Shown: positions 31,365 through 41,170 of the stretch, one piece after another
How the letters are laid out: the number at the start of each line of letters is the position of its first letter
Position numbering within the stretch: the stretch's first letter is position 1
Source: CAVVGZ01 sp963747965
GTDB taxonomy: Bacteria > Chloroflexota > Anaerolineae > Anaerolineales > Anaerolineaceae
Direction: 5' to 3'
Length of the DNA: 64,000 nucleotides
NCBI GenBank assembly: GCA_963747965.1
Contig: CAVVGZ010000008.1
Coordinates: forward strand, 1-64,000
The notes under the pieces: generated by a model
What the model was told of the DNA's origin: nothing
Seen by the model: the letters and a program-made list of their open reading frames with translations, nothing else
Database searches by the model: none
Position numbers and translations under genes: made by a program

Positions 31365-33011
31365 TCAATAAGAGGATGTTTCCATCCACAAAGTCTGGTA
31401 GGCTTCCAGGGTATAACCGGCGGCATGCTGTTTTTTCGATGTGACATTTTGTAAACACAGGTAGCTCGTTTTATTATCGGGAGAACTGCGCAGGATCGCC
31501 AATACCCTCTTGCCAAAATCCAGGATCCTTTGTCCCCCGTTGGGGTGAAACGCCGGGGAACCACTCCGCTGCATCAGCAAAGTTTTATACCGGTTAAATA
31601 CCTGTGAGCGCAGCGACCCGGGATCTCCCAAATCCGTTTGAATTGAATGCATATTGAGCTTCTCCCGGTTGATCGACCGTTTTTGCCCTGTTTGTTCCAA
31701 ACCATCCTGCCAGCTGCGTGATCCAAACAGGCTGTGGAAATAGATACCCGGTATACCCCGCAGGGAGAGCATGATAGCCTGGGCAGCCATAAACCGGGCC
31801 ACCTGCAGATCTTGCAGTTCATTGCTCGCAGGATCTGAGAGAGCATCAAAATAATTAATATTCATTTCATAGGGTGTTTGCGTGCCGTCTTCATTTTGTT
31901 TATAAGAAATCTGCCCTCCATGCAGCAGGGTTTGCTCAACCATTGCATCAATCTCACCGGGGGATAAAATCCCCCGGGCAGGATTCAAGCCTATCCCATC
32001 GTGGGACGCTAGAAAATTAAAAAAAGTGGTCTGGTCAGAAGGCAAATCCAATCCTGCTGCCCATTGCGAGAGGATCGAGGCATCTCCAGTACGGATCGTG
32101 TGCAGTACCAGCGGTGGGAGAGCAAAATTGTAAACGAGATGGGCTTCATTTCTTCCATCCCCGAAGTAGGAAATATTTTCATAATGGGGGACATTGGTTT
32201 CCGTGATCAGCCTTACATGCGGGGCAGCCTCATCCAGCACGGCCCTGAGAAGCTGAATGATGGCGTGGGTTTGAGGAAGGTGAAGGCAGGTTGTGCCAAT
32301 TTCCTTCCATAGATATGCAATCGCGTCCAGGCGGATGAACTGCGCACCCTTTTCGGCATAAAATAGGAGGATAGCAATCATCTCCAGCAGAACATCTGGT
32401 TGATGAAAATTAAGATCAACCTGGTCTGCGCTGAATGTCGTCCACACCCGGCGGGTACCGGACGCACTTTTAAATTCTGTCAGCAGCGGTAATGCCCGCG
32501 GCCGTATCACCCTGGTTAGATCCGCATCACCTTCCACATCCAAAAAGTAATCCTTGTATGGGGCTTCATCCCGCAGATATGCCTGGAACCAATCCCCCTG
32601 TGCCGAGGCGTGATTGATCACAAGGTCAAACATCAGGCGGAAGGATCGGCTCAACCGCCAGATATCCTGCCAATCCCCCAGGGAAGGATCTACGGAACGG
32701 AAATCCTTAACCGAAAAACCGTCATCGGATGAGAAGGGAAAGAAAGGCAGGATGTGGATCCCGCTGATAATCTCTCCAATATATTTCTCGCAGAATTCTG
32801 CCAGGCTTTGCAGGGGAGCCTGGCGTCTGTCCCGAACCTGGTCTCCATAAGTGATTAATATGGAATCACGTTCGCTGAGCGAACTGTCCGCAGGCGTACG
32901 GATCCGCCTGTGGTACTTTTCAAGCAGAGATCGCAGCCTGGCTTCTGCCAGGACAGCTTGGGTTGGGTCATAAATCGCCATTAATTGTGTGGTATAAAAA
33001 GGTTGTCTCAT
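31365..33011 (-). CDS. GH13_18 glycoside phosphorylase, probably glucosylglycerate phosphorylase
   Basis: A 548-residue sucrose-phosphorylase-type enzyme with all GH13 regions: FRLMFDLVINHAS (region I), FIRLDAIAYLWKE with nucleophile D229, LITETNVPH with acid/base E271, and ASHDGIG with D338. The family reversibly phosphorolyses alpha-glucosides to glucose 1-phosphate; members include sucrose and glucosylglycerate phosphorylases. Divergent placement 58 bp from an operon ending in a glucosyl-3-phosphoglycerate synthase makes glucosylglycerate the likely substrate. This is inferred from context, not from specificity residues. No strong ribosome-binding site is visible. Confidence 0.8.
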   Translation of the reverse strand: MRQPFYTTQLMAIYDPTQAVLAEARLRSLLEKYHRRIRTPADSSLSERDSILITYGDQVRDRRQAPLQSLAEFCEKYIGEIISGIHILPFFPFSSDDGFSVKDFRSVDPSLGDWQDIWRLSRSFRLMFDLVINHASAQGDWFQAYLRDEAPYKDYFLDVEGDADLTRVIRPRALPLLTEFKSASGTRRVWTTFSADQVDLNFHQPDVLLEMIAILLFYAEKGAQFIRLDAIAYLWKEIGTTCLHLPQTHAIIQLLRAVLDEAAPHVRLITETNVPHYENISYFGDGRNEAHLVYNFALPPLVLHTIRTGDASILSQWAAGLDLPSDQTTFFNFLASHDGIGLNPARGILSPGEIDAMVEQTLLHGGQISYKQNEDGTQTPYEMNINYFDALSDPASNELQDLQVARFMAAQAIMLSLRGIPGIYFHSLFGSRSWQDGLEQTGQKRSINREKLNMHSIQTDLGDPGSLRSQVFNRYKTLLMQRSGSPAFHPNGGQRILDFGKRVLAILRSSPDNKTSYLCLQNVTSKKQHAAGYTLEAYQTLWMETSSY

Positions 33012-33069
33012 CAGGTTTATTGTAATGGATAGTTAGGGGGAATAAGGTTCTTTATTAAGGAGACAATAT

Positions 33070-34410
33070 ATGACACCTTCCCGGAATATCGGGTTCATCT
33101 CAACTCGCTTCGCTGGTACAGACGGGGTTTCACTTGAAACGGAAAAATGGGCTGCGGTTCTTAACCGCATGGGTCATTCCTGCTTTTACTTTTGCGGTGA
33201 GTGCGACCGTTCACCGGAGCGGAGCTATATGGTACCCGAAGCCTATTACCGCCACCCGGCTATTGAGACGATCAACCAGACCGTTTTCACAGGACCGTGG
33301 GGGCAATTGCACAAACACCGTAAAGCCCACCCCGAAATTGAAGAACTTCACCAGGATTTCTTTTCGGTTTATATACGTCCCGCTCGTATCACCCGCCAGA
33401 TTGGCGAATTGAAGGATTATCTTAAAGGGCATCTGTATAAATTTGCCCACATCCATCATCTGGAAGCGCTTATCGTCGAAAATGCCTTAACGATTCCTAT
33501 CAACCTGCCGCTCGGATTGGCCATTACTGAATTTATCGCCGAAACCGGCTACCCGGTCATTGCCCACCATCATGATTTTTACTGGGAACGCCAGCGTTTT
33601 ATGAATAATTCTGTCCAGGATTATCTCTCCGTTGCATTTCCTCCTGCCCTCCCTTCCATCCGCCATGTAGTCATCAACAGCCAGCAAGCCCAGCAGGTTG
33701 CCTCCAGGATTGGGGTGACAGCCATGATTATCCCCAACGTCATGGATTTTGATACGCCGCCGGCTCCGCCGGATGAGTACGTAAGCTCAGTTCGTGCAGA
33801 TCTTGGTGTAGCACCGTCGCAATATTTAATCTTGCAGCCTACCAGGATCATCCAGCGTAAGGGCATCGAGCATGCCATTGAGCTTACGCGCCGACTGGGA
33901 TTGCCTGCTGAGCTGGTAATTTCACACGCCTCCGGGGATGAGGGTACGGAATATGAAAAGCGGGTGCGGGAATTTGCCGATTTGCTGGGTGTAACCGTCA
34001 ATTTCGAGTCAGCCATCGTCAGCGACAGGCGTGGTTTTACTGCCGATGGAAGAAAGATTTATACCCTGGCTGATATATACCCCCAGGCCGACCTGGTTAC
34101 TTACCCTTCCTCCATTGAAGGTTTCGGTAACGGGTTTCTTGAAGCAGTCTATTACAAACGCCCTTTGGTAGTGAATAACTATTCGATCTACGAAACCGAT
34201 ATCAAACCGAAGGGATTTCAGGTAATTGAATTTGATGGGTTTATCAGCGGGAAAACAATTGAAGAAACCCGTTATCTCCTCACCAACCCCGAAAAATCCC
34301 GCCAAATGTGTGAACATAATTTCAATCTCGCACGCCGGTACTACTCGTTTTCCATGCTGGAGCGCCGTTTGGGGCTTCTCCTTGCAGACTGTTTCGGGGA
34401 GGATGTGTGA
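33070..34410 (+). CDS. GT4-family glycosyltransferase
   Basis: A 446-residue GT-B enzyme. The donor half contains LQPTRIIQRKGIEHAIEL and the EX7E-like element YPSSIEGFGNGFLEAVYYKR; the acceptor half starts IGFISTRFAGTDGVSLETEKW. It is first in a tightly overlapping operon (GTGA overlap with the next gene) leading to the GpgS fusion. Given that, it may act on glucosylglycerate or its phosphate, as mannosylglucosylglycerate synthases do in other bacteria. That assignment is an inference. AAGGAG lies 8 bp before ATG 33070. Confidence 0.8.
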   Translation: MTPSRNIGFISTRFAGTDGVSLETEKWAAVLNRMGHSCFYFCGECDRSPERSYMVPEAYYRHPAIETINQTVFTGPWGQLHKHRKAHPEIEELHQDFFSVYIRPARITRQIGELKDYLKGHLYKFAHIHHLEALIVENALTIPINLPLGLAITEFIAETGYPVIAHHHDFYWERQRFMNNSVQDYLSVAFPPALPSIRHVVINSQQAQQVASRIGVTAMIIPNVMDFDTPPAPPDEYVSSVRADLGVAPSQYLILQPTRIIQRKGIEHAIELTRRLGLPAELVISHASGDEGTEYEKRVREFADLLGVTVNFESAIVSDRRGFTADGRKIYTLADIYPQADLVTYPSSIEGFGNGFLEAVYYKRPLVVNNYSIYETDIKPKGFQVIEFDGFISGKTIEETRYLLTNPEKSRQMCEHNFNLARRYYSFSMLERRLGLLLADCFGEDV

Positions 34411-35634
34411 AAATTGCCATCCTGCATTATTCATCACCGCCCATTGTTGGCGGTGTAGAAAGTGTTTTAGCCCAGCATGCCCGTCTGATGGCTGCTGCAG
34501 GACATGACGTTGCCATCTTTTCGGGGCGGGGAGAATCTTTTGATAAGACCATTCCGGTACATTTCTTACCCCGTTTGGATTCCCGCCACCACGACGTATT
34601 AATGGTAAAAGCACAGCTCGACAGCGGAAAAATCACATCCGACTTTACCACCCTGCGGGACATGATTAAACAGGATTTGCTGGCTGGGATGCAAGATTTT
34701 GAGATCCTCATAGCCCATAATATCGCTTCACTGCATAAAAACCTTCCCCTGACAGCCGCATTATTTGACCTATACAATAATCCAGTCTTCCCGCGTCTGG
34801 TCCTTTGGCATCATGACCTGGCCTGGACAACTCCGCGTTACCATCATGAAGTCCACGATGGTTACCCGTGGGATTTACTTCGGGATCGTTGGGAAGGAGC
34901 TATTCATGTGGTCATTTCTGAAATGCGCAGGAATGAACTGGCCGAACTTCTCCAAATTCCCGCCCCTTCGATCCAGGTTATACCAAACGGGGTTGATATC
35001 AAATCCTTCCATAAACTGGAACCTCAAACCATCCGGCTGGTAGATCAGCTCAAACTGATCCATGCTGACCCATTGCTTCTCCTCCCGGTTCGATTAACTC
35101 CCCGCAAAAATATCGAACTGGCTTTACACGTGCTGGCCGGTCTGCGGCAAGTGTTCCCGGATGCGATGCTTCTGGTTACAGGTCCCGAAGGAGCCCATAA
35201 TCCCTCCAACCTGACCTATAAAACCGCTCTCTATCGTTTGCGGGATGAGTTAAACCTCCAGGGAGCTGCCCATTTTATGGCTGAAATTTCTCCCGACTTT
35301 TTATCCAATGCTGTCATTGCCGATTTTTACCGGCTCGCGGATGCTTTGATTTTTCCCAGCCGGGAGGAAGGCTTTGGCATCCCGATTATTGAGGCCGCCT
35401 TCAGTTCCATCCCTGTTTTTTGTGCGGATATTCCGGTTCTGCGCGAACTCGGCGGTGATGATGTGAGTTATTTTGAACCCCGACTCTGAGCCCTCATCAA
35501 TAACGAACCAGATCGTCCGCAGGTTATCTTCTGAAGCCACATCCCGTTGGGCGCGCCGCGCCCGGAAATATTTCACCTGGGACTCAATTTACGAACGATA
35601 TATTGAGCCATTAATTCTGGAGGGACATGTATGA
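34407..35634 (+). CDS. GT4-family glycosyltransferase (1-bp frameshift near the 3' end)
   Basis: Starts GTG 34407 (MKIAILHYSSPPIVGGVES), overlapping the previous stop. It has GT4 features: LLPVRLTPRKNIELALHVL, and FPSREEGFGIPIIEAAFS as the EX7E element. The apparent stop at 35489 follows a CCCC run. Dropping one C gives PDSEPSSITNQIV and then KYFTWDSIYERYIEPLIL, a typical GT4 C-terminus, with TGA at 35632-35634 overlapping the ATG of the GpgS gene. The gene is therefore intact apart from one probable base error. Donor and acceptor are unknown; it is co-translated with GpgS. Confidence 0.8.
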
Positions 35635-37412
35635 ACAATGCTCCACGCAAAATTAAGACCGTGATGATACCCATCGGCACGGGCGAGACTGGTCAGACCG
35701 CCATCTCCATCGCCAGGCATTTTGCGGATGAAATCATACTGGTCGGAGTTGTTCCTATTGCCATTGGGGAGTCCGTCAGTGCAGGGGCACAGGTTGCCCG
35801 GCAGGTCCGCAAACGCTTGATGTCCCTCGGGGATGCCATCACCCGCTATAAATCCACCGTAATCGTATCCTCCTCCCCCTGGCAGGATCTTCAGGCAGCC
35901 ATCGACAGCGAAAAGCCGGATCTTTTCATCCTGGAGTGGGTGGAAGGGCAGACATCAGTCGGGATCCCTCTCGCTAATGTGCTTAACAATTCGGTCTGCA
36001 ATATCGCTATAATCCGTGCTGCTGTTCCGTTGAAATTTGACCATACCCTGATTGCCGTGCGCGGCGGTCCGCATGCCGAACTGGCTCTGCAGGTTGCCAT
36101 GGAACTGAACCCTCCCCGCCTGGATGCCCTGCACCTCGCCCTGACAGGAGCAGTTAACGATGCACCTTTCAAGGGCATCAAGCATATCTTGAAGCAAATC
36201 CCTGAAGTAAACCTGCGCTCCATCGTCACCGATGATATTGCCAGGACCATCTTTGATGAGGCTGATGCCTATAATCTGGTTGTCCTGGGGGTAACCGCCA
36301 GCCAGCGCCCGGGAAGTGTATCCATCGGTCCGGTTGCCGAGAAATTACTGCGGGATTCGCCGGCGTCCGTGCTGGTGCTGAAAACATGCCGCCCCATATC
36401 GGAAGCCATGTTCGATGAAAGCGCCGGCACACAGGCAATCTCTATCCTGGTAGATAAATGGTTTGCTGAAAACACCTTCCACGCTAACGAGTTTTCGGAT
36501 CTTTACCAGCTCATGGCAATGAAGGAGCGCCAGGGCATCACCATCAGCCTGGCCCTGCCCGCCCTCAATGAGGAAAAAACCGTCGGCAAGGTCATATCTA
36601 TCGTCAAGGAAGCACTGATGGAAAAGGTGCCCCTTCTGGATGAAATTATCCTGATCGACTCAAACTCTACCGACCGCACCCGCCAGATTGCCGAGGACCT
36701 GGGCATCCCCGTCTATATTCACCAGCAGTTGCTGCCGGAACTGGGCGCCCGGAGCGGCAAAGGGGAAGCCCTCTGGAAGAGCCTGCTGGTCACTCGCGGC
36801 GACATTATCGCCTGGATTGATACGGATATCGTCAACATCCACCCGCATTTCGTCTATGGCATCCTGGGTCCCCTGCTGCTCAATCCGAGCATCCAGCTGG
36901 TCAAAGGCTTCTACCACCGCCCGCTCAGGGTGGGCAAAAAACTGCAGACCAGCGGGGGTGGACGCGTGACCGAGCTCTCAGCCCGCCCCCTCCTCAATCT
37001 CTTCTACCCTGAGCTTTCCGGGGTCATTCAGCCCCTGGCTGGGGAATATGCCGGCCGCCGCCAGGCGCTGGAAAAAGCGGTCTTCTTCTCCGGGTATGGC
37101 GTGGAAACTGGATTATTAATTGACGTTTTTGAACAATTTGGGCTGAAAGGCATTGCCCAGGTGGACCTTCTGGAACGTATCCACCACAACCAGGAACTGG
37201 AAGCGCTCAGCAAGATGTCCTTTGCCATCATCCAGACCGTGCTGACCAAGCTTGAAGCCCGCTACGAACGCGCCATCCTCGAGGACGTCAACAAGACCAT
37301 GAAATTGATCCACTATGGCGAAGGGGGCTACTACCTGGATGTGGAAGAAATTGCCGAGCGCCACCGCCCGCCCATGATCAGCCTGCCTGCTTATCAGCAG
37401 AGGAAAATATAA
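35631..37412 (+). CDS. gpgS: USP-USP-GpgS fusion: glucosyl-3-phosphoglycerate synthase with tandem universal-stress domains
   Basis: A 593-residue protein. Residues ~1-255 form two universal-stress-like (UspA) halves: KTVMIPIGTGETGQTAIS to CNIAIIRAA, then HTLIAVRGGPHAELALQ to GPVAEKLLRDSPASVLVL, the second with the ATP-loop pattern. From ~303 a GT2-type GpgS domain follows, with SLALPALNEEKTVGK, EIILIDSNSTDRT, WIDTDIVNIHP, SGGGRVTELSARP, LAGEYAGRRQAL, SGYGVETGLLID and VDLLERIHHNQ. It should make glucosyl-3-phosphoglycerate from NDP-glucose and 3-phosphoglycerate for compatible-solute synthesis. No GpgP phosphatase gene is seen in the window. GGAGGG lies 5 bp before the ATG. Confidence 0.9.
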   Translation: MNNAPRKIKTVMIPIGTGETGQTAISIARHFADEIILVGVVPIAIGESVSAGAQVARQVRKRLMSLGDAITRYKSTVIVSSSPWQDLQAAIDSEKPDLFILEWVEGQTSVGIPLANVLNNSVCNIAIIRAAVPLKFDHTLIAVRGGPHAELALQVAMELNPPRLDALHLALTGAVNDAPFKGIKHILKQIPEVNLRSIVTDDIARTIFDEADAYNLVVLGVTASQRPGSVSIGPVAEKLLRDSPASVLVLKTCRPISEAMFDESAGTQAISILVDKWFAENTFHANEFSDLYQLMAMKERQGITISLALPALNEEKTVGKVISIVKEALMEKVPLLDEIILIDSNSTDRTRQIAEDLGIPVYIHQQLLPELGARSGKGEALWKSLLVTRGDIIAWIDTDIVNIHPHFVYGILGPLLLNPSIQLVKGFYHRPLRVGKKLQTSGGGRVTELSARPLLNLFYPELSGVIQPLAGEYAGRRQALEKAVFFSGYGVETGLLIDVFEQFGLKGIAQVDLLERIHHNQELEALSKMSFAIIQTVLTKLEARYERAILEDVNKTMKLIHYGEGGYYLDVEEIAERHRPPMISLPAYQQRKI

Positions 37413-37553
37413 TTTGATGAAGATTTTTCATTCCAGAATAAATACGACAGTATAGATCGTTACATTCTCCACTATCCTTGCTTTCCAGGAATACATTATT
37501 AAACCTTACCTTCCACCAAGAGATGCAAAACCGATTCGGTCGTTAATATTCGC

Positions 37554-38069
37554 CTAAACTCGAAACTTCCCATCCTTGTAAAACAAATCTCCATCCACCG
37601 TGATCTCACTATCAGACATGTCGCACAGCATATCCCAGTGGATGCCTGACTGGTTCTTCCCGCCGGTTTCAGGCAGGCTTGCCCCGGCTGCCAGGTGGAT
37701 GGTGCCGCCTATTTTTTCATCAAAAAGCATGTTCTTCGTAAAGCGCTGGATTTGATAATTGGTTCCGGGTCCCCATTCACCAGGGTAGCGGGATCCTTGG
37801 TCGGTGTCCGGCAGGGTTGTCAGCAGTTCCCTCCCTTTGCCAGCCATTTTTTTGACAATCCTGCCGTCTTTAAACCACAGTTCTATATCTTCCACATCCT
37901 TGCCTGAATGAACCGCCAGGTATGAAAATCGTACCCACCCATTGGCAGAATCATCTACCGGGTTGGTAGCAATCTCGCCATCTGGAAAATTATATTTTCC
38001 ATTGCATGCTCCGAAAGTCCTCCTTCTGACCGAAAAGGATAAATCGATGTCCTTGTTGGATAAGCCCAC
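37554..38069 (-). pseudogene. C-terminal fragment of an M29 (thermophilic) aminopeptidase
   Basis: Matches only the C-terminal half of M29 metallopeptidases (full length about 370 residues). CNGKYNFPDGEIATNPVDDS is followed by NGWVRFSYLAVHSG, GTNYQIQRFTKNMLFDEKIG and GTIHLAAGASLPETGGKNQS, then IHWDMLCDMSDSEI. Metal-site residues of this half are present. No upstream frame between 38070 and 38222 supplies the N-terminal half, and the DinB-like gene begins there. I read it as a truncated remnant. Confidence 0.7.
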
Positions 38070-38222
38070 CTGCTCTCTGCCTGCTAGCTACTTGGATATT
38101 TACTCCTGGCAGCCCTTGTCCGCACACCAGGCTGCAACCGAAGTCCGGCATTACTTCTTCTATATAATTGTTTACACAAAAACCTGGTTGTTTGAGCCGT
38201 ACAATCAAATGAGGAAATGGTT

Positions 38223-38900
38223 TCAATCATTTGCAATCAGCCGGTCTTCGATCTCCCAGGCATGATCCAGAACGTGCCAGGCTGACCGGCGGAAAAAATA
38301 GCGCAGCGGCCATCTTTCACCGCCCCTTGGACCTCGCTCCTCAATGGATCCTTGAAACGCCCTTTCGGTTGCCTGAATAATTTCCATCTGTATTTGTTGT
38401 GCATCCATACTTTTTTCTGAAGCAGGTTTGCTTTGTACCTTCCAGCCGATCATTGCCAGGTAAGCCAGCTCTGCTTCCAGGACATGAGCCAGGATTTTTC
38501 CAAGATCCCTGCCCCCGCCCCTTGGACCCTTGCGCAGTTCCCGGCTTTCTGCATGTTGGGCTGCCTGGTCCAATGACTGCCAACAAGCCGCCAGGATACT
38601 CTGCAGCCGGGTAAATTCTGGTTGGTCCATGGGTTCCCGGTCTGACACCGGCACAATCATAGGTGCTCCGAAGTCTGTGCCGGAGTTTCCCTTGTATCTG
38701 GCAGCTAGGATAAAATCAGAAGGCTTTTCGGGTGGTATGAACGCTATTTGTCTTTCAACCAGGACTTTCCCATACCTTAATCTATACTCAAAAAGAGTAT
38801 CCAGGGCGGCATTCTCATCCCGTCCGCTGCGGCACCACCCGGGCCATTCAACTGCACAGGCAAAAACCTTTTTATCACCCGATTCAATGGTTATCTTCAT
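38223..38900 (-). CDS. DinB-like four-helix protein
   Basis: About 225 residues. The N-terminal part (KKVFACAVEWPGWCRSGRDE) is followed by helices with histidines in DinB-like positions: ILAHVLEAELAYLAMIGW, and RRSAWHVLDHAWEIEDRLI. DinB/YfiT-type proteins bind a divalent metal via such histidines and often act as thiol-dependent transferases. Start at ATG 38900 is chosen because GGAG lies 7 bp upstream; an in-frame start at 38975 would add an unlikely Trp-rich leader. Its substrate is unknown. Confidence 0.7.
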   Translation of the reverse strand: MKITIESGDKKVFACAVEWPGWCRSGRDENAALDTLFEYRLRYGKVLVERQIAFIPPEKPSDFILAARYKGNSGTDFGAPMIVPVSDREPMDQPEFTRLQSILAACWQSLDQAAQHAESRELRKGPRGGGRDLGKILAHVLEAELAYLAMIGWKVQSKPASEKSMDAQQIQMEIIQATERAFQGSIEERGPRGGERWPLRYFFRRSAWHVLDHAWEIEDRLIAND

Positions 38901-38971
38901 AAATTCTCCATCAATTTCCTGGACAGGGAAACACCAAAATGCTCCCCGCCAGCAATCCACTGTCATGGTTC

Positions 38972-39487
38972 TCAAATCGATAAGGTTAACCCAATTATCA
39001 CGCCTGCCAGGACTGAATAAAGGGTGCCGATCAGAAAACCGCGGAAGTGGAATCCGTAATCTTTGTAACCCCTTGCCCCTTCGCTGCCGGGAATCACTAC
39101 AAAAGACGGTGTTATGGTACAGAACATCAGCCAGTCCAGGATCAACCAGTCCACCAGGTTAAAGACGAAAACCACTCCGAACGCATTAATTGCCAAAATA
39201 CCAAATGAGATTTCCTCCGGGGTTGTATTCCTCAAAGTCAGGGTTGAGTAAAACGGAAAAGCAAACAACAACACCAGGAAAGGAATTCCAAGCAATAGGG
39301 AGAGGCGTTTTTCTTTTTCCGATTTAGGGGGCACCATGGCCTGGATGTCTTTCGGGTAATCGTGCAGCCAGATGCGCGGGTTTGCCCACATGGTTATGGT
39401 AATAAAGAGAGAGACACATGCTGTAAGAATCAGTCCATCGTGGATAATGTTTTGGATATCTACCATTGCTATCCCGCTCCAATTCAT
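38972..39487 (-). CDS. Unrecognised multi-pass membrane protein
   Basis: A 171-residue protein with about five hydrophobic segments (ILTACVSLFITITMW, LGIPFLVLLFAFPFY, FGVVFVFNLVDWLILDWLMF, FLIGTLYSVLAGVIIGLTL). A cytoplasmic loop contains PPKSEKEKRLS. I do not recognise the family. The start could also be ATG 39466 (MVDIQNIIHDG). The upstream gene (ICMT-like) lies 59 bp away on the same strand. Confidence 0.65.
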   Translation of the reverse strand: MNWSGIAMVDIQNIIHDGLILTACVSLFITITMWANPRIWLHDYPKDIQAMVPPKSEKEKRLSLLLGIPFLVLLFAFPFYSTLTLRNTTPEEISFGILAINAFGVVFVFNLVDWLILDWLMFCTITPSFVVIPGSEGARGYKDYGFHFRGFLIGTLYSVLAGVIIGLTLSI

Positions 39488-39546
39488 TCTACCTGATCGG
39501 AATCATAAAAATTCCCAAAAACCTGGAAGGATTTAATTTGGAATAT

Positions 39547-40308
39547 TCACCACACACCTGGAAGCAAACGGTAGCGTACCCGCCCGGCATACTCCCGGTA
39601 GCCCTCCAGTTCATCCTGCAGGGTTTTATCCTCCAGACTTGTGCGCAGGATCAGGATAACGAACAAGAATATTACCGGCAGGAACGCCCATCCCGAATCC
39701 AGGAAGACGGGTGTGCCAAGGTAGGTCAGCAGCGCTGCCGCATAACCGGGATGCCTCATCCAGCGGTAAGGTCCCCCTGTTATCACATGGTGGCCGCGCT
39801 CAAACTGGATCCGAACCATTCCGGAGAAATAACGGTTTTCAATCAATGCATAGGATCCCAGGATATAGCCGGCTGCAATGATAACCAGGGCAAATATCTT
39901 TAGCTCCAGGCTGTAGGAAGGTGACCAGTCCAGCAGGGCATCCAGACCAATAACAACCAGGACGAGAATCCCGCCTAAACCAAGCAGTGGGGATAGCAGC
40001 TTGTCCCAACCTTTGGCATCTGCCTGTCTTAAGAATTTTGCCCTCTCTGCTATCAGGTCCGGATGGCGCCTGGCTGCCAGCACACGGCTGATAAAAAAAC
40101 CTAAGATATAGATTGCTGCATAGAACCAGGCTTCCCGCCAATCCCAATCCCGGGTTATTAGAAGCGGGATAAATGGAATGACTACAATGAAAAAAAACAC
40201 CTGAATCACCACCCTTGGAGTGATGCTTTCCCTTATAGTTCTCAAATGATGCACCTTCCGATCCCAATTCCATCCGCCATACTGCAGATAGGATAGGTAA
40301 AAATGCAA
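39547..40308 (-). CDS. ICMT/PEMT-like isoprenylcysteine methyltransferase-family membrane protein
   Basis: A 253-residue membrane protein with the C-terminal SAM-binding signature of the family (VITGGPYRWMRHPGYAA, then LEDKTLQDELEGYREYAGR and VRYRLLPGVW) after five or so hydrophobic segments. The family methylates carboxyl or lipid headgroups; the bacterial substrate is unknown. The start is uncertain: TTG 40308 gives the longest form, while TTG 40245 has GGAAGG 7 bp upstream and begins MRTIRESITPRV. A second, shorter family member is at 63016-63567. Confidence 0.8.
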   Translation of the reverse strand: MHFYLSYLQYGGWNWDRKVHHLRTIRESITPRVVIQVFFFIVVIPFIPLLITRDWDWREAWFYAAIYILGFFISRVLAARRHPDLIAERAKFLRQADAKGWDKLLSPLLGLGGILVLVVIGLDALLDWSPSYSLELKIFALVIIAAGYILGSYALIENRYFSGMVRIQFERGHHVITGGPYRWMRHPGYAAALLTYLGTPVFLDSGWAFLPVIFLFVILILRTSLEDKTLQDELEGYREYAGRVRYRLLPGVW

Positions 40309-40330
40309 TTTGCCGGGTTATTGCCAGATA

Positions 40331-40777
40331 CTAATTTTTCTTAATCTCATTTTGCTTCAAAAACAGGTAATTAATCAGTCGTATTCCACCAATCCCCATA
40401 CCGATCACTGCGAACGTATAACCCGCTAGCGTTGCCAGAACAAGGAACCACTGCCATCCGGTTGGTTCTATCTCTCCCGAAGCCAGTCCGGTGACAACCG
40501 CCAGCGCCTGGCCGCCTATTAGCAAAACTACTGCAATGCCCAGCATCCAGGCCATCCACCGTACATGGGATTTGGCCCTGATAGCCGCCCAGATAAGCAG
40601 CCCTCCCCCAACCAGGACAAGCGGGAAACCCTCGGCTGGCATCAGGTAGTCAAACATGAATCCGCCCATCTCCATAAATCGAATTAAAGAAAACAGGATG
40701 GGCGCCAGGATCGGCAGCCAGACCAGTCCAGTCCCCACAATAGCCAGAATTTTGGTAAGAGCGTCATTCTTTCCCAT
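40331..40777 (-). CDS. Unrecognised small membrane protein
   Basis: A 148-residue protein with four hydrophobic helices (IVGTGLVWLPILAPILFSL, FPLVLVGGGLLIWAAI, WMAWMLGIAVVLLIGGQAL, FLVLATLAGYTFAVIGMG) and a lysine-rich end. No family recognised. It is probably co-transcribed with the ICMT-like gene 22 bp downstream. Confidence 0.6.
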   Translation of the reverse strand: MGKNDALTKILAIVGTGLVWLPILAPILFSLIRFMEMGGFMFDYLMPAEGFPLVLVGGGLLIWAAIRAKSHVRWMAWMLGIAVVLLIGGQALAVVTGLASGEIEPTGWQWFLVLATLAGYTFAVIGMGIGGIRLINYLFLKQNEIKKN

Positions 40778-41170
40778 TAGATACCTATTTAGACTTGTTG
40801 ACTATACTTGATCCGCTTTCTCATTTTACGATACCATCTTCTATCATTATTGCACTTTTTCTTCTAAATGGTTGGGATTACAGGAGGAATTTGGTCCAGG
40901 TATTTTGGACAATTTTCTTCTCTGCGAAGGATGGGCACCAGACCCAGCATTTCAGACTGCCTGCGAATTCAGGTCAGGATCGATTTGGTGATGAATCAGG
41001 TAATTAGATCAGGTTCCGTGATAAGAAATAAAGCTTGGACAAATCATCAATTAATGACCTTCTTGGTGGGTATAATAAAACTACCGTTACAATCAGTTTG
41101 GCTTTAATTATCAATCTGGTAAAAAAATGGTAAAACCATCAAAAAAGACGATTAAATAGGAAATCCACCA
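40778..41170. other. Divergent intergenic region
   Basis: About 390 bp between divergent genes; it must hold promoters for both. AT-rich near 41110-41150 with a TGGTAAAACCA palindrome (41127-41137). No coding sequence is seen. Confidence 0.4.
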
